A DNA stretch of 64,000 nt from Anaerobacillus arseniciselenatis (GCF_001865995.1 NZ_MLQQ01000006.1:1-64000), one strand, 5' to 3'. Shown: positions 34,444 through 44,296, numbered from the stretch's first letter. The notes: a model not told the origin generated them from the letters alone. Numbers and translations: made by a program.

Positions 34444-35958
34444 CTAATTCTCAGCTAATTTCGGGTTTAATTCTTTATTCACTTCGACCTCTTCGATCGG
34501 GTCTTCCGCTGGCTTTGCCCGCTTTATGAACATCGCTAGCACAAGAGCAAACGCCGAAAGATAAACAGAAACCAAAAACGCATCATTAATCCCTTCGAGC
34601 ATTGCTAACATCATCAATTGATCACCTGCTGCAATAGGATCAGGCGTAACAACACCTGGTGATGTCGTAGCACCTAAATTTGTAGCGTGTGTTTGTGTTC
34701 GAATCGACATCACCGTGATTAGTAGCGCAGTACCGATCGCCCCTGACACTTGCTGCATCGTATTGTTCATCGCCGTTCCGTGTGGATAAAACCGTTTCGG
34801 TAATTGATTTAGACCATTCGTTGACACAGGCATAAACACCATCGACATTCCAAACATTCGTATTGAAAACAAGAGCATTAAAGTCATATAACTCGTTTCT
34901 AACGTTAAATTACTAAACATATAGCTCGTTACAGTAATCAACGTTAAACCAGTAATCGCTAAAATACGGCCACCAAACTTGTCAAACAACCGACCATTAA
35001 TCGGTGACATTACCGCCATTAAAATTGCCCCCGGCATCATTAACAAACCGGCATCAAACGGAGAAATCCCCCTTAAAGTTTGTACGTAAATCGGAAACAA
35101 AATCATCCCAGAAAACATCGCCATCGAAATAACCATCGAAATCGAAGCCGATAACGAGTACATTGGGTACTTAAAAATTTGGAAATTTAACATCGGTTTT
35201 TCTTGTTTCAATTGCCGGCGGATAAATGTGACTAAAGAGAGCCCACCAATGATAATCGGCGCAAAAACAACTGGACTTTGCCAGCCTAAGTTCCCAGCTG
35301 AACTAAACCCGTATAATAATCCTCCAAAACCGACGCTCGATAACAAAAGTGAAATTTTATCAAGACGAAGATTCACGTGTTCTTTTTTATCTTTTAATAA
35401 GAAAAAGCCAATGAAAAAGACGCCAACCGCTACAGGACTGACAAAGTGAAACAACATTCTCCAACCGTAGTTTTCTACTAAAAACCCAGATAAAGTCGGA
35501 CCAATGGCCGGTGCCCCCATCATAATTAACCCGAAGAAGCCCATCGCCGTTCCGCGTTTTTCAACTGGAAAGCTAACGAGCATCACATTCATTAACAACG
35601 GCATCAAAATGGCTGTGCCCGAAGCTTGGGTCATTCTCCCTATTAATAATAATGGGAAAATATGAGCAAACCCCGCTAAAAAAGTCCCAACCGTAAATAA
35701 CCCCATTGCGACTAAAAATAATCTCCGAACCGAATATTTTTGGATTAAAAAAGCCGATACCGGAACTAAAATTCCACTAACTAACATAAACCCAGTCGTC
35801 AGCCACTGTACGGTCGCAGCTTCCACTTTAAATTCAGCCATAATCGCTGGCAATGCTATATTAAGTAACGTATTATTTAAAAATGCGATAAATGCTCCAA
35901 TCATTAGGACGGCAATAATCCCATATGGTGGGCGATTTGTATCGAATGATTGATTCAT
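34444..35958 (-). CDS. DHA2 family (EmrB/QacA) MFS multidrug exporter
   Basis: 504 aa with fourteen hydrophobic helices. Motif C-like GAPAIGPTLSGFL and WLTTGFMLVSGI in the first domains identify the DHA2 group, close to LmrB/Mdr of Bacillus. It would export lipophilic drugs by proton antiport. ATG at 35958 follows GGAGAGGG. The divergent TetR gene starts about 210 bp away and probably represses it. Confidence 0.93.
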   Translation of the reverse strand: MNQSFDTNRPPYGIIAVLMIGAFIAFLNNTLLNIALPAIMAEFKVEAATVQWLTTGFMLVSGILVPVSAFLIQKYSVRRLFLVAMGLFTVGTFLAGFAHIFPLLLIGRMTQASGTAILMPLLMNVMLVSFPVEKRGTAMGFFGLIMMGAPAIGPTLSGFLVENYGWRMLFHFVSPVAVGVFFIGFFLLKDKKEHVNLRLDKISLLLSSVGFGGLLYGFSSAGNLGWQSPVVFAPIIIGGLSLVTFIRRQLKQEKPMLNFQIFKYPMYSLSASISMVISMAMFSGMILFPIYVQTLRGISPFDAGLLMMPGAILMAVMSPINGRLFDKFGGRILAITGLTLITVTSYMFSNLTLETSYMTLMLLFSIRMFGMSMVFMPVSTNGLNQLPKRFYPHGTAMNNTMQQVSGAIGTALLITVMSIRTQTHATNLGATTSPGVVTPDPIAAGDQLMMLAMLEGINDAFLVSVYLSAFALVLAMFIKRAKPAEDPIEEVEVNKELNPKLAEN

Positions 35959-36168
35959 GCTGCCCTCTCCTTTGAACACTAAGTTCAACTTTTATACTTA
36001 TGTTCCAACACTTCATATATTAAATCATCACACCTGATAGTGCAATAAAAAAATGTTACCAACCTGTTTTCGAAAGGGGTGTCCCCCAAAAAAAGTGTAG
36101 CCTTGTACTTAGTGAAAAAATGAGATACGATTTTATACAGAAAGTATAATGAGGATACAGGTGATTAA

Positions 36169-37053
36169 ATGAATGAACGAAAGCAGCACGTCATTAATAA
36201 GACTCACGAACTCTTTATGAAAAAAGGGTATGAAGCTACGTCCATTCAAGACATTTTAGCTTATAGCGAAATATCAAAGGGGACATTTTACAATTATTTT
36301 TCATCAAAAAGTGAGTTATTGATGGCCATTATAAAAAATATATATGATCGCTTAGAAAAAGAGCGAGCTGATCTATTAGTTGGTAAAGATCCAGCGAATG
36401 CGGAAATTTTTATCCAACAAATCGACCTCCAAATCAAAACGAACAGAGTCAATAAGTTAATTCCTCTATTTGAAGAAGTACTCGTTTCCAATGATGAGGA
36501 GCTAAAACATTTTTTAAAAGAAAATCAATTTAAAATGCTCCGCTGGTTAAACAGCCGTTTCATCGATATTTTTGGTGAAAGTAAAAAAACTTATTTACTC
36601 AATTGTGCAATTATGTTTATGGGAATTTTACAATATAATTTGAAGTACTCTACTCTTTGCTATGGGGCGAATTATGAAACGGAAGAAGTCGTACGTTATA
36701 GTTTCGAGAGGATTAGTGAAATGGTTACTGAAGTTGCAAATGCAGACGTTCACTTAATCCCACCAGAGGCGCTTGAAAATTTACTATCAAATAAAACTAG
36801 TACTAACGCTCACAGTGGGCAACAGCTTAATGAAGCAATCACTAAGTGTAAAAATGCCTATTCGAACGCTAAAGAGCCCGCAAAATACTATGAGTTATTG
36901 GACTTTATCCAGGACGAACTCAGCAGCGATAGCCAGGCTCGAAGATTTTTAATCGAAAGTGCAATTGCTTCTTTAAAATCTGGGGAAGAAACGGAAGGAA
37001 AGTTACTAAAAGAGTTGGAGGCCATCGTTACGGACCAATTATTAAATTCATAG
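36169..37053 (+). CDS. TetR family transcriptional regulator
   Basis: 294 aa, longer than the usual ~200. The N-terminal helix-turn-helix ATSIQDILAYSEISKGTFYN with FSSKSELL is typical of the family. The additional ~90 C-terminal residues (QLNEAITKCKNAYSNAKEPA region) are helical. Divergent from the DHA2 exporter, so it is probably its local repressor. Its own promoter lies in the shared 210-bp gap. Confidence 0.9.
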   Translation: MNERKQHVINKTHELFMKKGYEATSIQDILAYSEISKGTFYNYFSSKSELLMAIIKNIYDRLEKERADLLVGKDPANAEIFIQQIDLQIKTNRVNKLIPLFEEVLVSNDEELKHFLKENQFKMLRWLNSRFIDIFGESKKTYLLNCAIMFMGILQYNLKYSTLCYGANYETEEVVRYSFERISEMVTEVANADVHLIPPEALENLLSNKTSTNAHSGQQLNEAITKCKNAYSNAKEPAKYYELLDFIQDELSSDSQARRFLIESAIASLKSGEETEGKLLKELEAIVTDQLLNS

Positions 37054-37119
37054 AATTAGCGACGCCCATAAATTTTTAGGCAACAGTATTTATTCATGAA
37101 AAAAGGAGGATTAGTTATT

Positions 37120-37740
37120 ATGAATATATTAATTTTAGGTGCAACCGGACGCGTAGGCAGTCACATCGTCCGCTTTGCTCTTCAAGACCATCACCATGTC
37201 ACTGCATTAGTTCGCAGTCCAGAAAAACTAGAAGTATCTAATGAACATTTAACTGTTATTCAAGGAAATGCGTTAGTTTATGATGATATTAGCCGAGCCA
37301 TCAAGGAGACTGATGTTGTGATTAGCGCCCTAAATACAGATGGCACAACGACTTTATCCGATAGTATACCTTTAATTATCAAAGCAATGGAAAACGAAGG
37401 CGTTCAACGAATCATTACGATCGGTACAGCTGGTATATTGCAAAGTAGAACAGAGCCTAGCTTACTCCGTTATTTGTCGAGCGAATCAAAACGTAAATCG
37501 AAACAAGCTGCCGAAGATCATCATAAAGCATACGACATTCTTAAACTGTCTAATCTTGAATGGACGATCGTTTGCCCTACATACTTACCAATGGGACAAG
37601 AACTAGGTAAATACCGCGTCGAACGTGATGTTTTACCAGAAGATGGCCGTGAAATTTCCGTCCCTGATACGGCAAAGTTCGCCTACAATCAACTCGAAAG
37701 TACGGAATATATAAAATCACGCGTTGGCATCGCTTATTAA
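37120..37740 (+). CDS. NAD(P)-binding, NmrA-like short-chain oxidoreductase
   Basis: 206 aa with the Rossmann start MNILILGATGRVGSHIVRFA and the atypical-SDR strand-loop TDVVISALNTDG, then EDHHKAYDILKLSNLEWTIV. Relatives include B. subtilis YwnB-type putative NADH-flavin reductases; the substrate is unknown. ATG at 37120 has AAGGAGG upstream. Follows the TetR gene after about 65 bp and may share its transcript. Confidence 0.85.
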   Translation: MNILILGATGRVGSHIVRFALQDHHHVTALVRSPEKLEVSNEHLTVIQGNALVYDDISRAIKETDVVISALNTDGTTTLSDSIPLIIKAMENEGVQRIITIGTAGILQSRTEPSLLRYLSSESKRKSKQAAEDHHKAYDILKLSNLEWTIVCPTYLPMGQELGKYRVERDVLPEDGREISVPDTAKFAYNQLESTEYIKSRVGIAY

Positions 37741-37824
37741 ACAAGGAACGGAAGCGACTAAGTTAGCCTAGCTAAAAATCAGTGCACAATTCGTCAAATA
37801 ACGGGCCACATGTCCGCAAAATCA

Positions 37825-39666
37825 CTATACATTGCCCACACTAATTTGCGGACAATCACCACATAAAGGAATTTGAATCGTTACCGTTGTTCCTTCTCCT
37901 TCTTCACTGTCAAGCAAAATCGCTCCCCGGTGATTTTCAATAATCTTAAAACTAACCATTAAGCCTAACCCTGTCCCCTTTTCTTTTAATGTATAAAAAG
38001 GCTCTCCTAATCGATCAATAAGATGCTTCGGAATACCGCAACCGTTGTCTTTAAAACTAATTTCAACAAACTGGTTATTCTTTTTCTCGACAAATATTTC
38101 AATTTTTCCTTTTTCACTCGTAGCCTCGAGTGCATTTTGCAACACATTGATAAACACTTGCTTCAGTGAGCGTTTATCACAACAAATAAGCAATGTTTCT
38201 TGAACTGATTTATATTCAATTTCAATGTTTTTTAATAATGCATTGGCATTTTCTAAAGTTACGACTTCTTCTAATATTTGAAATATATTCTCCTCTTTAA
38301 AAATGGTCTCCTTATGTGGTTTTGCCAATGTCAAAAATTCATAAATAATCGCTTCGACACGGTCAAACTCACTATTAATAAGCTGAAAATATTGTTCATA
38401 ACAACTATGTTTGGCTTGAAACAACTGAATAAAACCTTTGATCGTCGTTAATGGATTGCGTATTTCATGGGCAACACCCGCTGCCAACTCACCGACTACA
38501 TTTAGCTTGTCCGCTTTATGAATAAAATCTTCATACTTTTTTTGCTCGGTATAGTCGCGAGCGATAAACTGAACAGCAGGTTTACCCTCATATATGATTT
38601 TATCCGTCATCACTTCAACATCGCGAATCGACCCATCGCAACGTTTCACCTTATAATCAACTAGACGATTAGTAAACGTATTTATTTGTTCAAATTCAGC
38701 CATTCTTCCATCAAATTTATCTCGGCCTTCTCGTGTAAGAAAATTATGTATTGGCTGACCAGTGACATCTTTTATACCTAATTGTTTCAGCGCTGATGGA
38801 TTTGCATACACAAGATTGCCTTCGAGATCATGGATCCCAATTGCATCTATAGAAGACTCAACGATTGTACGATAACGTTCTTCACTTTCTTTTAGCTTAA
38901 TATCATTCATGACATGATCTGTACAATCACGTGAAACGGTGATAATCTCTTCTAATTGGTTAGTGGCTTTATTAAAAATTCCTTTTGCAGTTGATTCAAG
39001 CCATGTATAAACTCCGTTTTTTTTACGGATGCGATAGCGAACTTTAGTTATTTTGCCTGTATATGATATTTGTTGATGGCTTGCAATCGTCAGCCTTAAA
39101 TCATCAGGATGCATAAACGTATTATCATAAGGAGAAACGCCCATTAACTCTTCAGGCTTATACCCCAAGATTTCTTTTGCAGAGGGAGAAATACAAAACG
39201 CTTTGCCACTCGGATCGTGACGCATAATTAAATCTGTACTATATTCTGTCATTAAGTGATAGTGTGCCTCTTTTTCTTTGTAAGTTTCTTCCTTTTGTTT
39301 TTGTGCAGTAATATCCTTTATTTGAGCAATTAATATATTTGAATCTTTCACTTTTGAAATATTCGTGACTGTCCAAATAACGTTACCTGCTCTACTAATG
39401 TACTTTTTTTCAGTTTGATAGTTAGTAATTGCACACTTTTTCAACCTAGAAAAAAAGGATAAATTGTCGGCTACATCATCCGGATGCGTGACATCGTGAA
39501 TCGTCAATGATTTTAACTCGTCACTTGTATACCCTAATAATTGACATATCGTTTCATTCACTTCTAAAAATTGGCCTTCTTCATTCATAAGCGATAATCC
39601 GATAAACGCTTGAAGAAAGGTTTGCTTAAAAAGTTCACTGTTATCAATTTCCATACCAATGTTCAT
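37825..39666 (-). CDS. PAS-domain sensor histidine kinase (sporulation kinase type)
   Basis: 613 aa, cytoplasmic. Three PAS domains span about residues 10-125, 135-250 and 262-380. The HisKA helix has GVAHEIRNPLTTIKGFIQ (phospho-acceptor His); the ATPase has VLQNALEATS, DNGCGIP and GTGLGLMVS. This architecture matches the KinA/KinE group that feeds phosphate into the Spo0F-Spo0A relay. No response regulator is adjacent, as usual for such kinases. No membrane span. Confidence 0.92.
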   Translation of the reverse strand: MNIGMEIDNSELFKQTFLQAFIGLSLMNEEGQFLEVNETICQLLGYTSDELKSLTIHDVTHPDDVADNLSFFSRLKKCAITNYQTEKKYISRAGNVIWTVTNISKVKDSNILIAQIKDITAQKQKEETYKEKEAHYHLMTEYSTDLIMRHDPSGKAFCISPSAKEILGYKPEELMGVSPYDNTFMHPDDLRLTIASHQQISYTGKITKVRYRIRKKNGVYTWLESTAKGIFNKATNQLEEIITVSRDCTDHVMNDIKLKESEERYRTIVESSIDAIGIHDLEGNLVYANPSALKQLGIKDVTGQPIHNFLTREGRDKFDGRMAEFEQINTFTNRLVDYKVKRCDGSIRDVEVMTDKIIYEGKPAVQFIARDYTEQKKYEDFIHKADKLNVVGELAAGVAHEIRNPLTTIKGFIQLFQAKHSCYEQYFQLINSEFDRVEAIIYEFLTLAKPHKETIFKEENIFQILEEVVTLENANALLKNIEIEYKSVQETLLICCDKRSLKQVFINVLQNALEATSEKGKIEIFVEKKNNQFVEISFKDNGCGIPKHLIDRLGEPFYTLKEKGTGLGLMVSFKIIENHRGAILLDSEEGEGTTVTIQIPLCGDCPQISVGNV

Positions 39667-39744
39667 CGTCTGCCCCCTACCTATACGCTTTTACGTTAAC
39701 ACCATTGTATAGTTTTCTGAATTTTAAAACAATATTTTTAACTA

Positions 39745-39865
39745 AATGAATTTCATTATTCAATATTCTCGCCACTAAGATCAATATATAGTTGCGTCAA
39801 AAACGTTCGCAAACTATATAATTCGTGATGTGGCTCATTTTTGGTAATTATGAAATTCACTCAAC
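39745..39865. repeat. Palindromic repeat family I, inverted copy
   Basis: Arms AATGAATTTCATTATTC and GGTAATTATGAAATTCACTC; middle stem GCCAC/GTGGC and inner stem AATATATAGTTGCG with a partner that has drifted. It lies between the PAS kinase and UbiB-type gene. Confidence 0.8.
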
Positions 39866-40006
39866 TAAAAAAAGTGCAAAATCTGTGAAAGGCTTTTACA
39901 CCTTCTTGCATTCACCGAATGGAATTTTTGCGAATTCAGTTATCCCTAAACATTGACATAAACTTCAATAGTCCCTGATCCGTGAAGGTAGTTTGTGTAG
40001 TTCGAT

Positions 40007-41629
40007 CTATAACCTCCGTTTTTCATGCATGAACTTCATCCATTTTTTCAACTTCATACTAAAAATAAAATAGCCGACACTAGAAAAAACGGATATCCCT
40101 ACAGAAAGCTGAAAAATAAGGGAATGAGAAGTGTATATCCCTGTTGCAATCCCAATCAGGCCGAGTAATGTTAACTGAAATGATTGCTTTTTATAATTTT
40201 CATAAATGGTAAATTGAAAGAACCTTCTCTGTTCTACTTCTTTCAACGTTTCTAGTTTTTCAGGTACTTTTAAAAACTCTGTCAAATTATGTAACGTTTT
40301 AAAAACTGGTTGTGACTGCAACCAATGCCAGATAAATGACCATTTATTATTTCCTTGTGTTTTTAACCATTCGATAAATACAGGTTTTCCGATCTCTAGC
40401 AGTTCTTCGTCAGATGCCAAGCTACGGACAATTCCTTCAATAGTTACGAAAGAGCGACCTAAAAACACAAACTTTGTTGGCACTTGGATCGGAAGGGCTT
40501 GAATTATATCGTTCATTTCTAATTTTAATGCCATAATGTCCATTTCCTTAAGTTGAGCAGGCTGGAAAGCCATTAATTCCGCTAATAATCTTTCCATCGT
40601 TCTTGAATCAGCCTCAGGTAGTAAAAAACCTAAATGAGTCAAGCATTCTACCGCTTTCGCATAATTCTTTGAAAGAACACTTTCTATTAATCCTTGAAAA
40701 TACGTTGCATCCTTTTTAGAGATCCGTCCAGTCATTCCGAAATCCAGTAAAATAATTTCTCCTTGTTTTGATACTAGTACGTTACCAGAGTGAGGATCGG
40801 CGTGGAACGTACCAGGCTCCAGCCATTGAGGTAAAAAGACTTCGATCAACCGTTGTGCCAATTCTTTACGGCAAACATCTAACTGACCTAACGCTTCGGC
40901 ATCTGTTAGTCTGATTCCCTCGACCCACTCCATCACCAAAACCTTTGATGTACTAAGCTCTGGATATACGTCTGGTATTTTTACTGTATCGACATTATTA
41001 AACCGTTTTTTAAAATGAAGTAAAGAGTCCTTTTCTTGTACAAAATCAAGTTCTCTTTCTATGACTTGTTTTAGTTCATTAAATAGTACTTTGAAATTGA
41101 TAAACCCTTTTGGCATAGGGACAAAAAAATCAGCAAACCAAATAATGATCCTTAAGGTGCGAAAATCTGTTTGAACAATCGATTGAATGTCTGGACGTTG
41201 GACTTTAATCGCAACTTTTTGACCATCCTTTAAAACAGCTTGATAAACTTCACCAATGGACGCAGAAGCGACCGCCTTTTTATCAATATGTAAAAAGTGC
41301 TGCTCAAGAGACCCTCCCCACTCAGTCTCGAGAATTTTCTGTATATCTTTCCATTCAGAAGGAGGTACTTGATCAGTGAGATCTTGTATTTGTTGTATAA
41401 AGGGGTTAGGCAATAAATCGGCACGAATGCTTAAAATTTGACCGATTTTAATGAGTAATCCTTCTAATTCAAATAATGTTTTCCGAAACCTTTTCCCTAT
41501 TTTCTCCCATAACTTTTCCCAGTCTTCATCCGATTTTTTTCTAATTTTGTACCAGTAAATTTGAATGAAAATGAGAAAAGCCATCGATAAAACTTTAAAC
41601 ATTCGCCTTAATTTACTCTTCGTCTTCAT
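40007..41629 (-). CDS. ABC1/UbiB (AarF) atypical kinase-like protein
   Basis: 540 aa. KxGQ-like segment LIKIGQILSIRADLLP, then ASIGEVYQAVL, VAIKVQRPDI (nucleotide Lys), HADPHSGNVLV and LLDFGMTG are the ordered motifs of the ABC1/UbiB family. Two hydrophobic helices close the protein (residues 490-530). UbiB proteins support quinone biosynthesis or lipid handling through ATPase activity; in Bacillus the precise role is unclear. Confidence 0.9.
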   Translation of the reverse strand: MKTKSKLRRMFKVLSMAFLIFIQIYWYKIRKKSDEDWEKLWEKIGKRFRKTLFELEGLLIKIGQILSIRADLLPNPFIQQIQDLTDQVPPSEWKDIQKILETEWGGSLEQHFLHIDKKAVASASIGEVYQAVLKDGQKVAIKVQRPDIQSIVQTDFRTLRIIIWFADFFVPMPKGFINFKVLFNELKQVIERELDFVQEKDSLLHFKKRFNNVDTVKIPDVYPELSTSKVLVMEWVEGIRLTDAEALGQLDVCRKELAQRLIEVFLPQWLEPGTFHADPHSGNVLVSKQGEIILLDFGMTGRISKKDATYFQGLIESVLSKNYAKAVECLTHLGFLLPEADSRTMERLLAELMAFQPAQLKEMDIMALKLEMNDIIQALPIQVPTKFVFLGRSFVTIEGIVRSLASDEELLEIGKPVFIEWLKTQGNNKWSFIWHWLQSQPVFKTLHNLTEFLKVPEKLETLKEVEQRRFFQFTIYENYKKQSFQLTLLGLIGIATGIYTSHSLIFQLSVGISVFSSVGYFIFSMKLKKWMKFMHEKRRL

Positions 41630-41724
41630 CTACACAAACCCTCCATTCCTTTTCCGCATCACTTTATTGCTCATAAAAATATTGTAGCATTTAAACTTGT
41701 GGAAATATGTATTTATTTGTAATT

Positions 41725-41842
41725 GAGTAAATTTCATAATTACCAAAAACGAGCCACATCACGCAATATATAGTTTGCGAATGGTTTTGACGCAACTATA
41801 TATTGATCTTAGTGCCGAGAATAATGAATTATGAAATTTATT
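41725..41842. repeat. Palindromic repeat family I, copy upstream of ubiB-like gene
   Basis: Arms GAGTAAATTTCATAATTACC and GAATTATGAAATTTATT; inner stem CAATATATAGTT/AACTATATATTG. Near identical to the copies at 15447 and 58735. Confidence 0.88.
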
Positions 41843-41986
41843 AAATTGATTGAATTTCTTAAAGACCACATATTTCGTTAACTTATTCAATAGTGCTCCG
41901 TTTTTTTTTGTTATTTGCTTACAGTATAGGAGGGGTGATGCGTTGTATGGGGGGAGTGCGCAGTAGAAATGCGCATTTTCTAACAC

Positions 41987-42190
41987 TGGATTTCTCTTCT
42001 CTGGTTTTGAGTCGAGAAGAGTAATCATTCGAGTGTTTGGATTACTCTTCTCCTGTTTTCAACTCAGTAGAGTAATCATTCCGGCGTTTCGATTACTCTT
42101 CTCCTGTTTTCAACTCAGTAGAGTAATCATTCCGGCGTTTCGATTACTCTTCTCCTGTTTTCAACTCAGTAGAGTAATCAGTTTTTTTCG
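41987..42190. repeat. Type C tandem repeat, 51-bp unit, element 2
   Basis: GATTACTCTTCTC recurs at 42040, 42091 and 42142, with a diverged unit at 41987. Each unit pairs with its own AGAGTAATC; in the outermost unit the arms extend to 11-13 bp (TTCTC...GAGAAGAG). Confidence 0.92.
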
Positions 42191-42245
42191 CATAAACAGA
42201 TTATCGTTAGAAGGTGGGGGTGATTTGACGCTTACAGCTAAAGGG

Positions 42246-42650
42246 CACGTAAGGTGATCTCGCGTGCCCTTACAAAGCGTCACTTCACCCATAAGGGAAC
42301 ACAAGACCTTCTCCCGTGCCCGTACGAAGCGTCATTTCACCCAAAAGGGAACGCGAGATCTTCTCGCGTGACCGTACGAAGCGTCGCACCACCCAAAAGG
42401 TCACGCGAGACCTTCTCCCGTGCCCGTACAAAGCGTCACTTCAATCAAAAGGTCACGCGAGACCTTCTCCCGTGCCCGTACAAAGCGTCACTTCAATCAA
42501 AAGGTCACGCGAGACCTTCTCCCGTGCCCGTACAAAGCGTCACTTCAATCAAAAGGTCACGCGAGACCTTCTCCCGTGCCCGTACAAAGCATCACTTCAC
42601 TCAAAAGGTCACGCGAGATCTTCTCGCGTGACCTAACCGAGTGCCACACC
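42246..42650. repeat. Type A tandem repeat, 52-bp unit, element 2
   Basis: CGTGCCCGTACAAAG-type words recur at 42264, 42316, 42368, 42420, 42472, 42524, 42576 and 42628, exactly 52 bp apart. The edge unit has a perfect 12-bp hairpin GGTCACGCGAGA-TCT-(complement) at 42607-42633. Confidence 0.93.
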
Positions 42651-42775
42651 CATCAAAAGGGAACGCAAAATCCTCATCGTGCCCCACAGTATAAGTCCGC
42701 CCAACTACTGCACACTCCCCACACTCTGTCACATTCTCAATTAGTGATTTCATCGTGAAATGCCTTTTATTGTTG

Positions 42776-43594
42776 TTACATAGCTTTTTCATCTTGAACA
42801 TACTGCCTCGTAAGATTAACATCAGAGTGCCCTGCTAGTTGGGCAACGACTGAAAGATCCAGCCCTTTTCCCACTAACTCATAACAAAACGTATGCCGAA
42901 GCTTTTTCGGGTGAACACCGTATTGTTGCAATGTGTGCTGCACAGTTCGCACAGAAAGTGGCTTTTTACTTTTCGATAAAAATAAAGCCTCATGTTGGTC
43001 ATCTCTTGAATCGAGATATTCCTTAACGTGTTGAATACATTCATTTGGAAGGGGGATTACCCTTTCGCCATTATTATTGCGAACAATGAGCTTTCCAGTT
43101 TGATTGCTCAATTGAATATTAGACCGGTGTAGGGCACAAAGTTCTGACACACGCACCCCGGTGTGCCGTAATAAATAAACAATCGCAATATTACGCTTAT
43201 TTCCATCAGTTTTTATTTTCTCTAAGAGTTGTTGCAAACTATTTTTATCTAAAGGTTCAGGAGGATTAGATTCCCTAGGGTCTTTTTCAATTCGTTGAAT
43301 TTCATTCATGATTTCAGACTTGTTGATCGACTTAGCAAAGGTGTTAATCGTGTTGTAGATTTTATTAATTGTCGAAGCACTTCGTTGTTCTGTTTCTAAA
43401 TAGTTCATATATGCTTGAACATCTTGGCTCGTGACGTCGACTAAAGACCTATCGTTTGCTTCCAACCATTGTGAAAACGTACATAGAACACCTACATATG
43501 TTTTCAGTGTATTTTCTGATCTACCTTTTGCCAATAAATAATCCGAAAAAGAATCTATTATTTGTTCGGTGTGATCATTTTTTCTTAATCCCAT
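42776..43594 (-). CDS. Tyrosine recombinase / phage-type integrase
   Basis: 272 aa. An N-terminal SAM-like core-binding domain (residues 10-95) precedes the catalytic domain with Arg148 in TGVRVSEL, Arg233 in KKLRHTF, His256 in AGHSDVN and Tyr265 in TRQY. The HxxR motif reads K-K-L-R, so Lys replaces the first catalytic His; this is tolerated in some members. XerC/D length but clearly not the housekeeping Xer. No phage or ICE genes are next to it. Its 3' end lies 50 bp from composite element 2. GGAGGG precedes the ATG. Confidence 0.9.
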   Translation of the reverse strand: MGLRKNDHTEQIIDSFSDYLLAKGRSENTLKTYVGVLCTFSQWLEANDRSLVDVTSQDVQAYMNYLETEQRSASTINKIYNTINTFAKSINKSEIMNEIQRIEKDPRESNPPEPLDKNSLQQLLEKIKTDGNKRNIAIVYLLRHTGVRVSELCALHRSNIQLSNQTGKLIVRNNNGERVIPLPNECIQHVKEYLDSRDDQHEALFLSKSKKPLSVRTVQHTLQQYGVHPKKLRHTFCYELVGKGLDLSVVAQLAGHSDVNLTRQYVQDEKAM

Positions 43595-43847
43595 TCTATC
43601 CCTCCTGACTATTCTGACTTTTATTATACTACTTTTGGAAGAGAAAGTAAATTTCTGCGCAATACACCCTTTTACAATCGTGCTCGCCCTCCTAACTACT
43701 ATCCAACTAAGAGGTGTATTTCAACTTCGAAGTAAATATGTCGAATAACACTATCTTAAAAGTAAAGGAATATAGTATGATAAGATATAGATAATAAATA
43801 GGTTGTGGAGGATTTGATGGAATGTAAATTAGATGGGAGAGGATTTG

Positions 43848-44129
43848 ATGGAAATATTAGTAGCTGCACTCTTCGGCACATTATTTATGTTCGGAATAAC
43901 CTATGTGTTATCTCAGTTATTCATCAAAAAATTTATTAAGTATATACCTGCCCTTCTTCTCATAGTGATAGGTTCATATTTGCTTATTACAGCTAGGCTT
44001 TTGGGATCAGGTGGATTTGATAACTTGATTATGGGAATTTGGGCAGTCATGTTATATTATGGAGCGATTATCGGTATTATTAGTTCGGTGGCGATAGATT
44101 TTATAAGGAGAAAGAAGAAAATTTCTTAG
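43848..44129 (+). CDS. Small membrane protein, YesK-like
   Basis: 93 aa with three hydrophobic helices (ILVAALFGTLFMFGITYVLS, IPALLLIVIGSYLLI and the last one near residues 62-85) and a basic C-terminus RRKKKIS. The pattern resembles B. subtilis YesK, function unknown. ATG at 43848 follows GGGAGAGG. The leader is duplicated: GAGGATTTGATGGAA occurs twice within 35 bp, offering a second, out-of-use start upstream. Confidence 0.65.
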   Translation: MEILVAALFGTLFMFGITYVLSQLFIKKFIKYIPALLLIVIGSYLLITARLLGSGGFDNLIMGIWAVMLYYGAIIGIISSVAIDFIRRKKKIS

Positions 44130-44219
44130 TACTAATAGAGTTTCATTAAGACTCCAGAATATAGTACTAATAATCATGAGGATTTAATTACTTGGGGATT
44201 CCTCCGTATACTAGAACAA

Positions 44220-44296
44220 TGGTGGACCCTGTAGGACTCGAACCTACGACCAACCGGTTATGAGCCGGTTGCTCTAACCAACTGAGCTAAGGGTCC
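44220..44296 (-). tRNA. tRNA with CAT anticodon (Met or lysidine-modified Ile2)
   Basis: Full cloverleaf of 77 nt including encoded CCA: acceptor GGACCCT/AGGGTCC, D arm AGCTCAGTTGGTTAGAGC, anticodon loop CTCATAA, T arm TAGGTTCGAGTCCTA. The body resembles Ile2 tRNAs that read AUA after lysidine modification of CAT, but elongator Met cannot be excluded by eye. No attachment-site duplication is visible around it. Confidence 0.95.

Larger units (their letters stand above)
41945..42725. repeat. Composite tandem-repeat element 2 (C and A arrays, inverted orientation)
   Basis: The left end GTATGGGGGGAGTGCGCAG and right end CTACTGCACACTCCCCACAC are inverted copies of one another. Inside are four 51-bp C units (41987-42190) followed by eight 52-bp A units (42246-42650). 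Read on the minus strand the order is A then C, as in element 3 without B. It stops about 50 bp short of the stop codon of a tyrosine recombinase gene. Several open frames within it are repeats of the DNA unit in rotating frames and are not genes. Confidence 0.88.

Noticed and set aside
42033..42822. Overlapping Arg/Ser/Pro-rich open frames in the second array and a frame crossing into the recombinase end
   Set aside because: The 52-bp unit is not a multiple of three, so all frames give the same peptide words in turn; no starts with sites.
43594..44296. tRNA gene as integration site for the tyrosine recombinase
   Set aside because: I see no repeat of the tRNA 3' end nearby, and the membrane protein gene lies between them.
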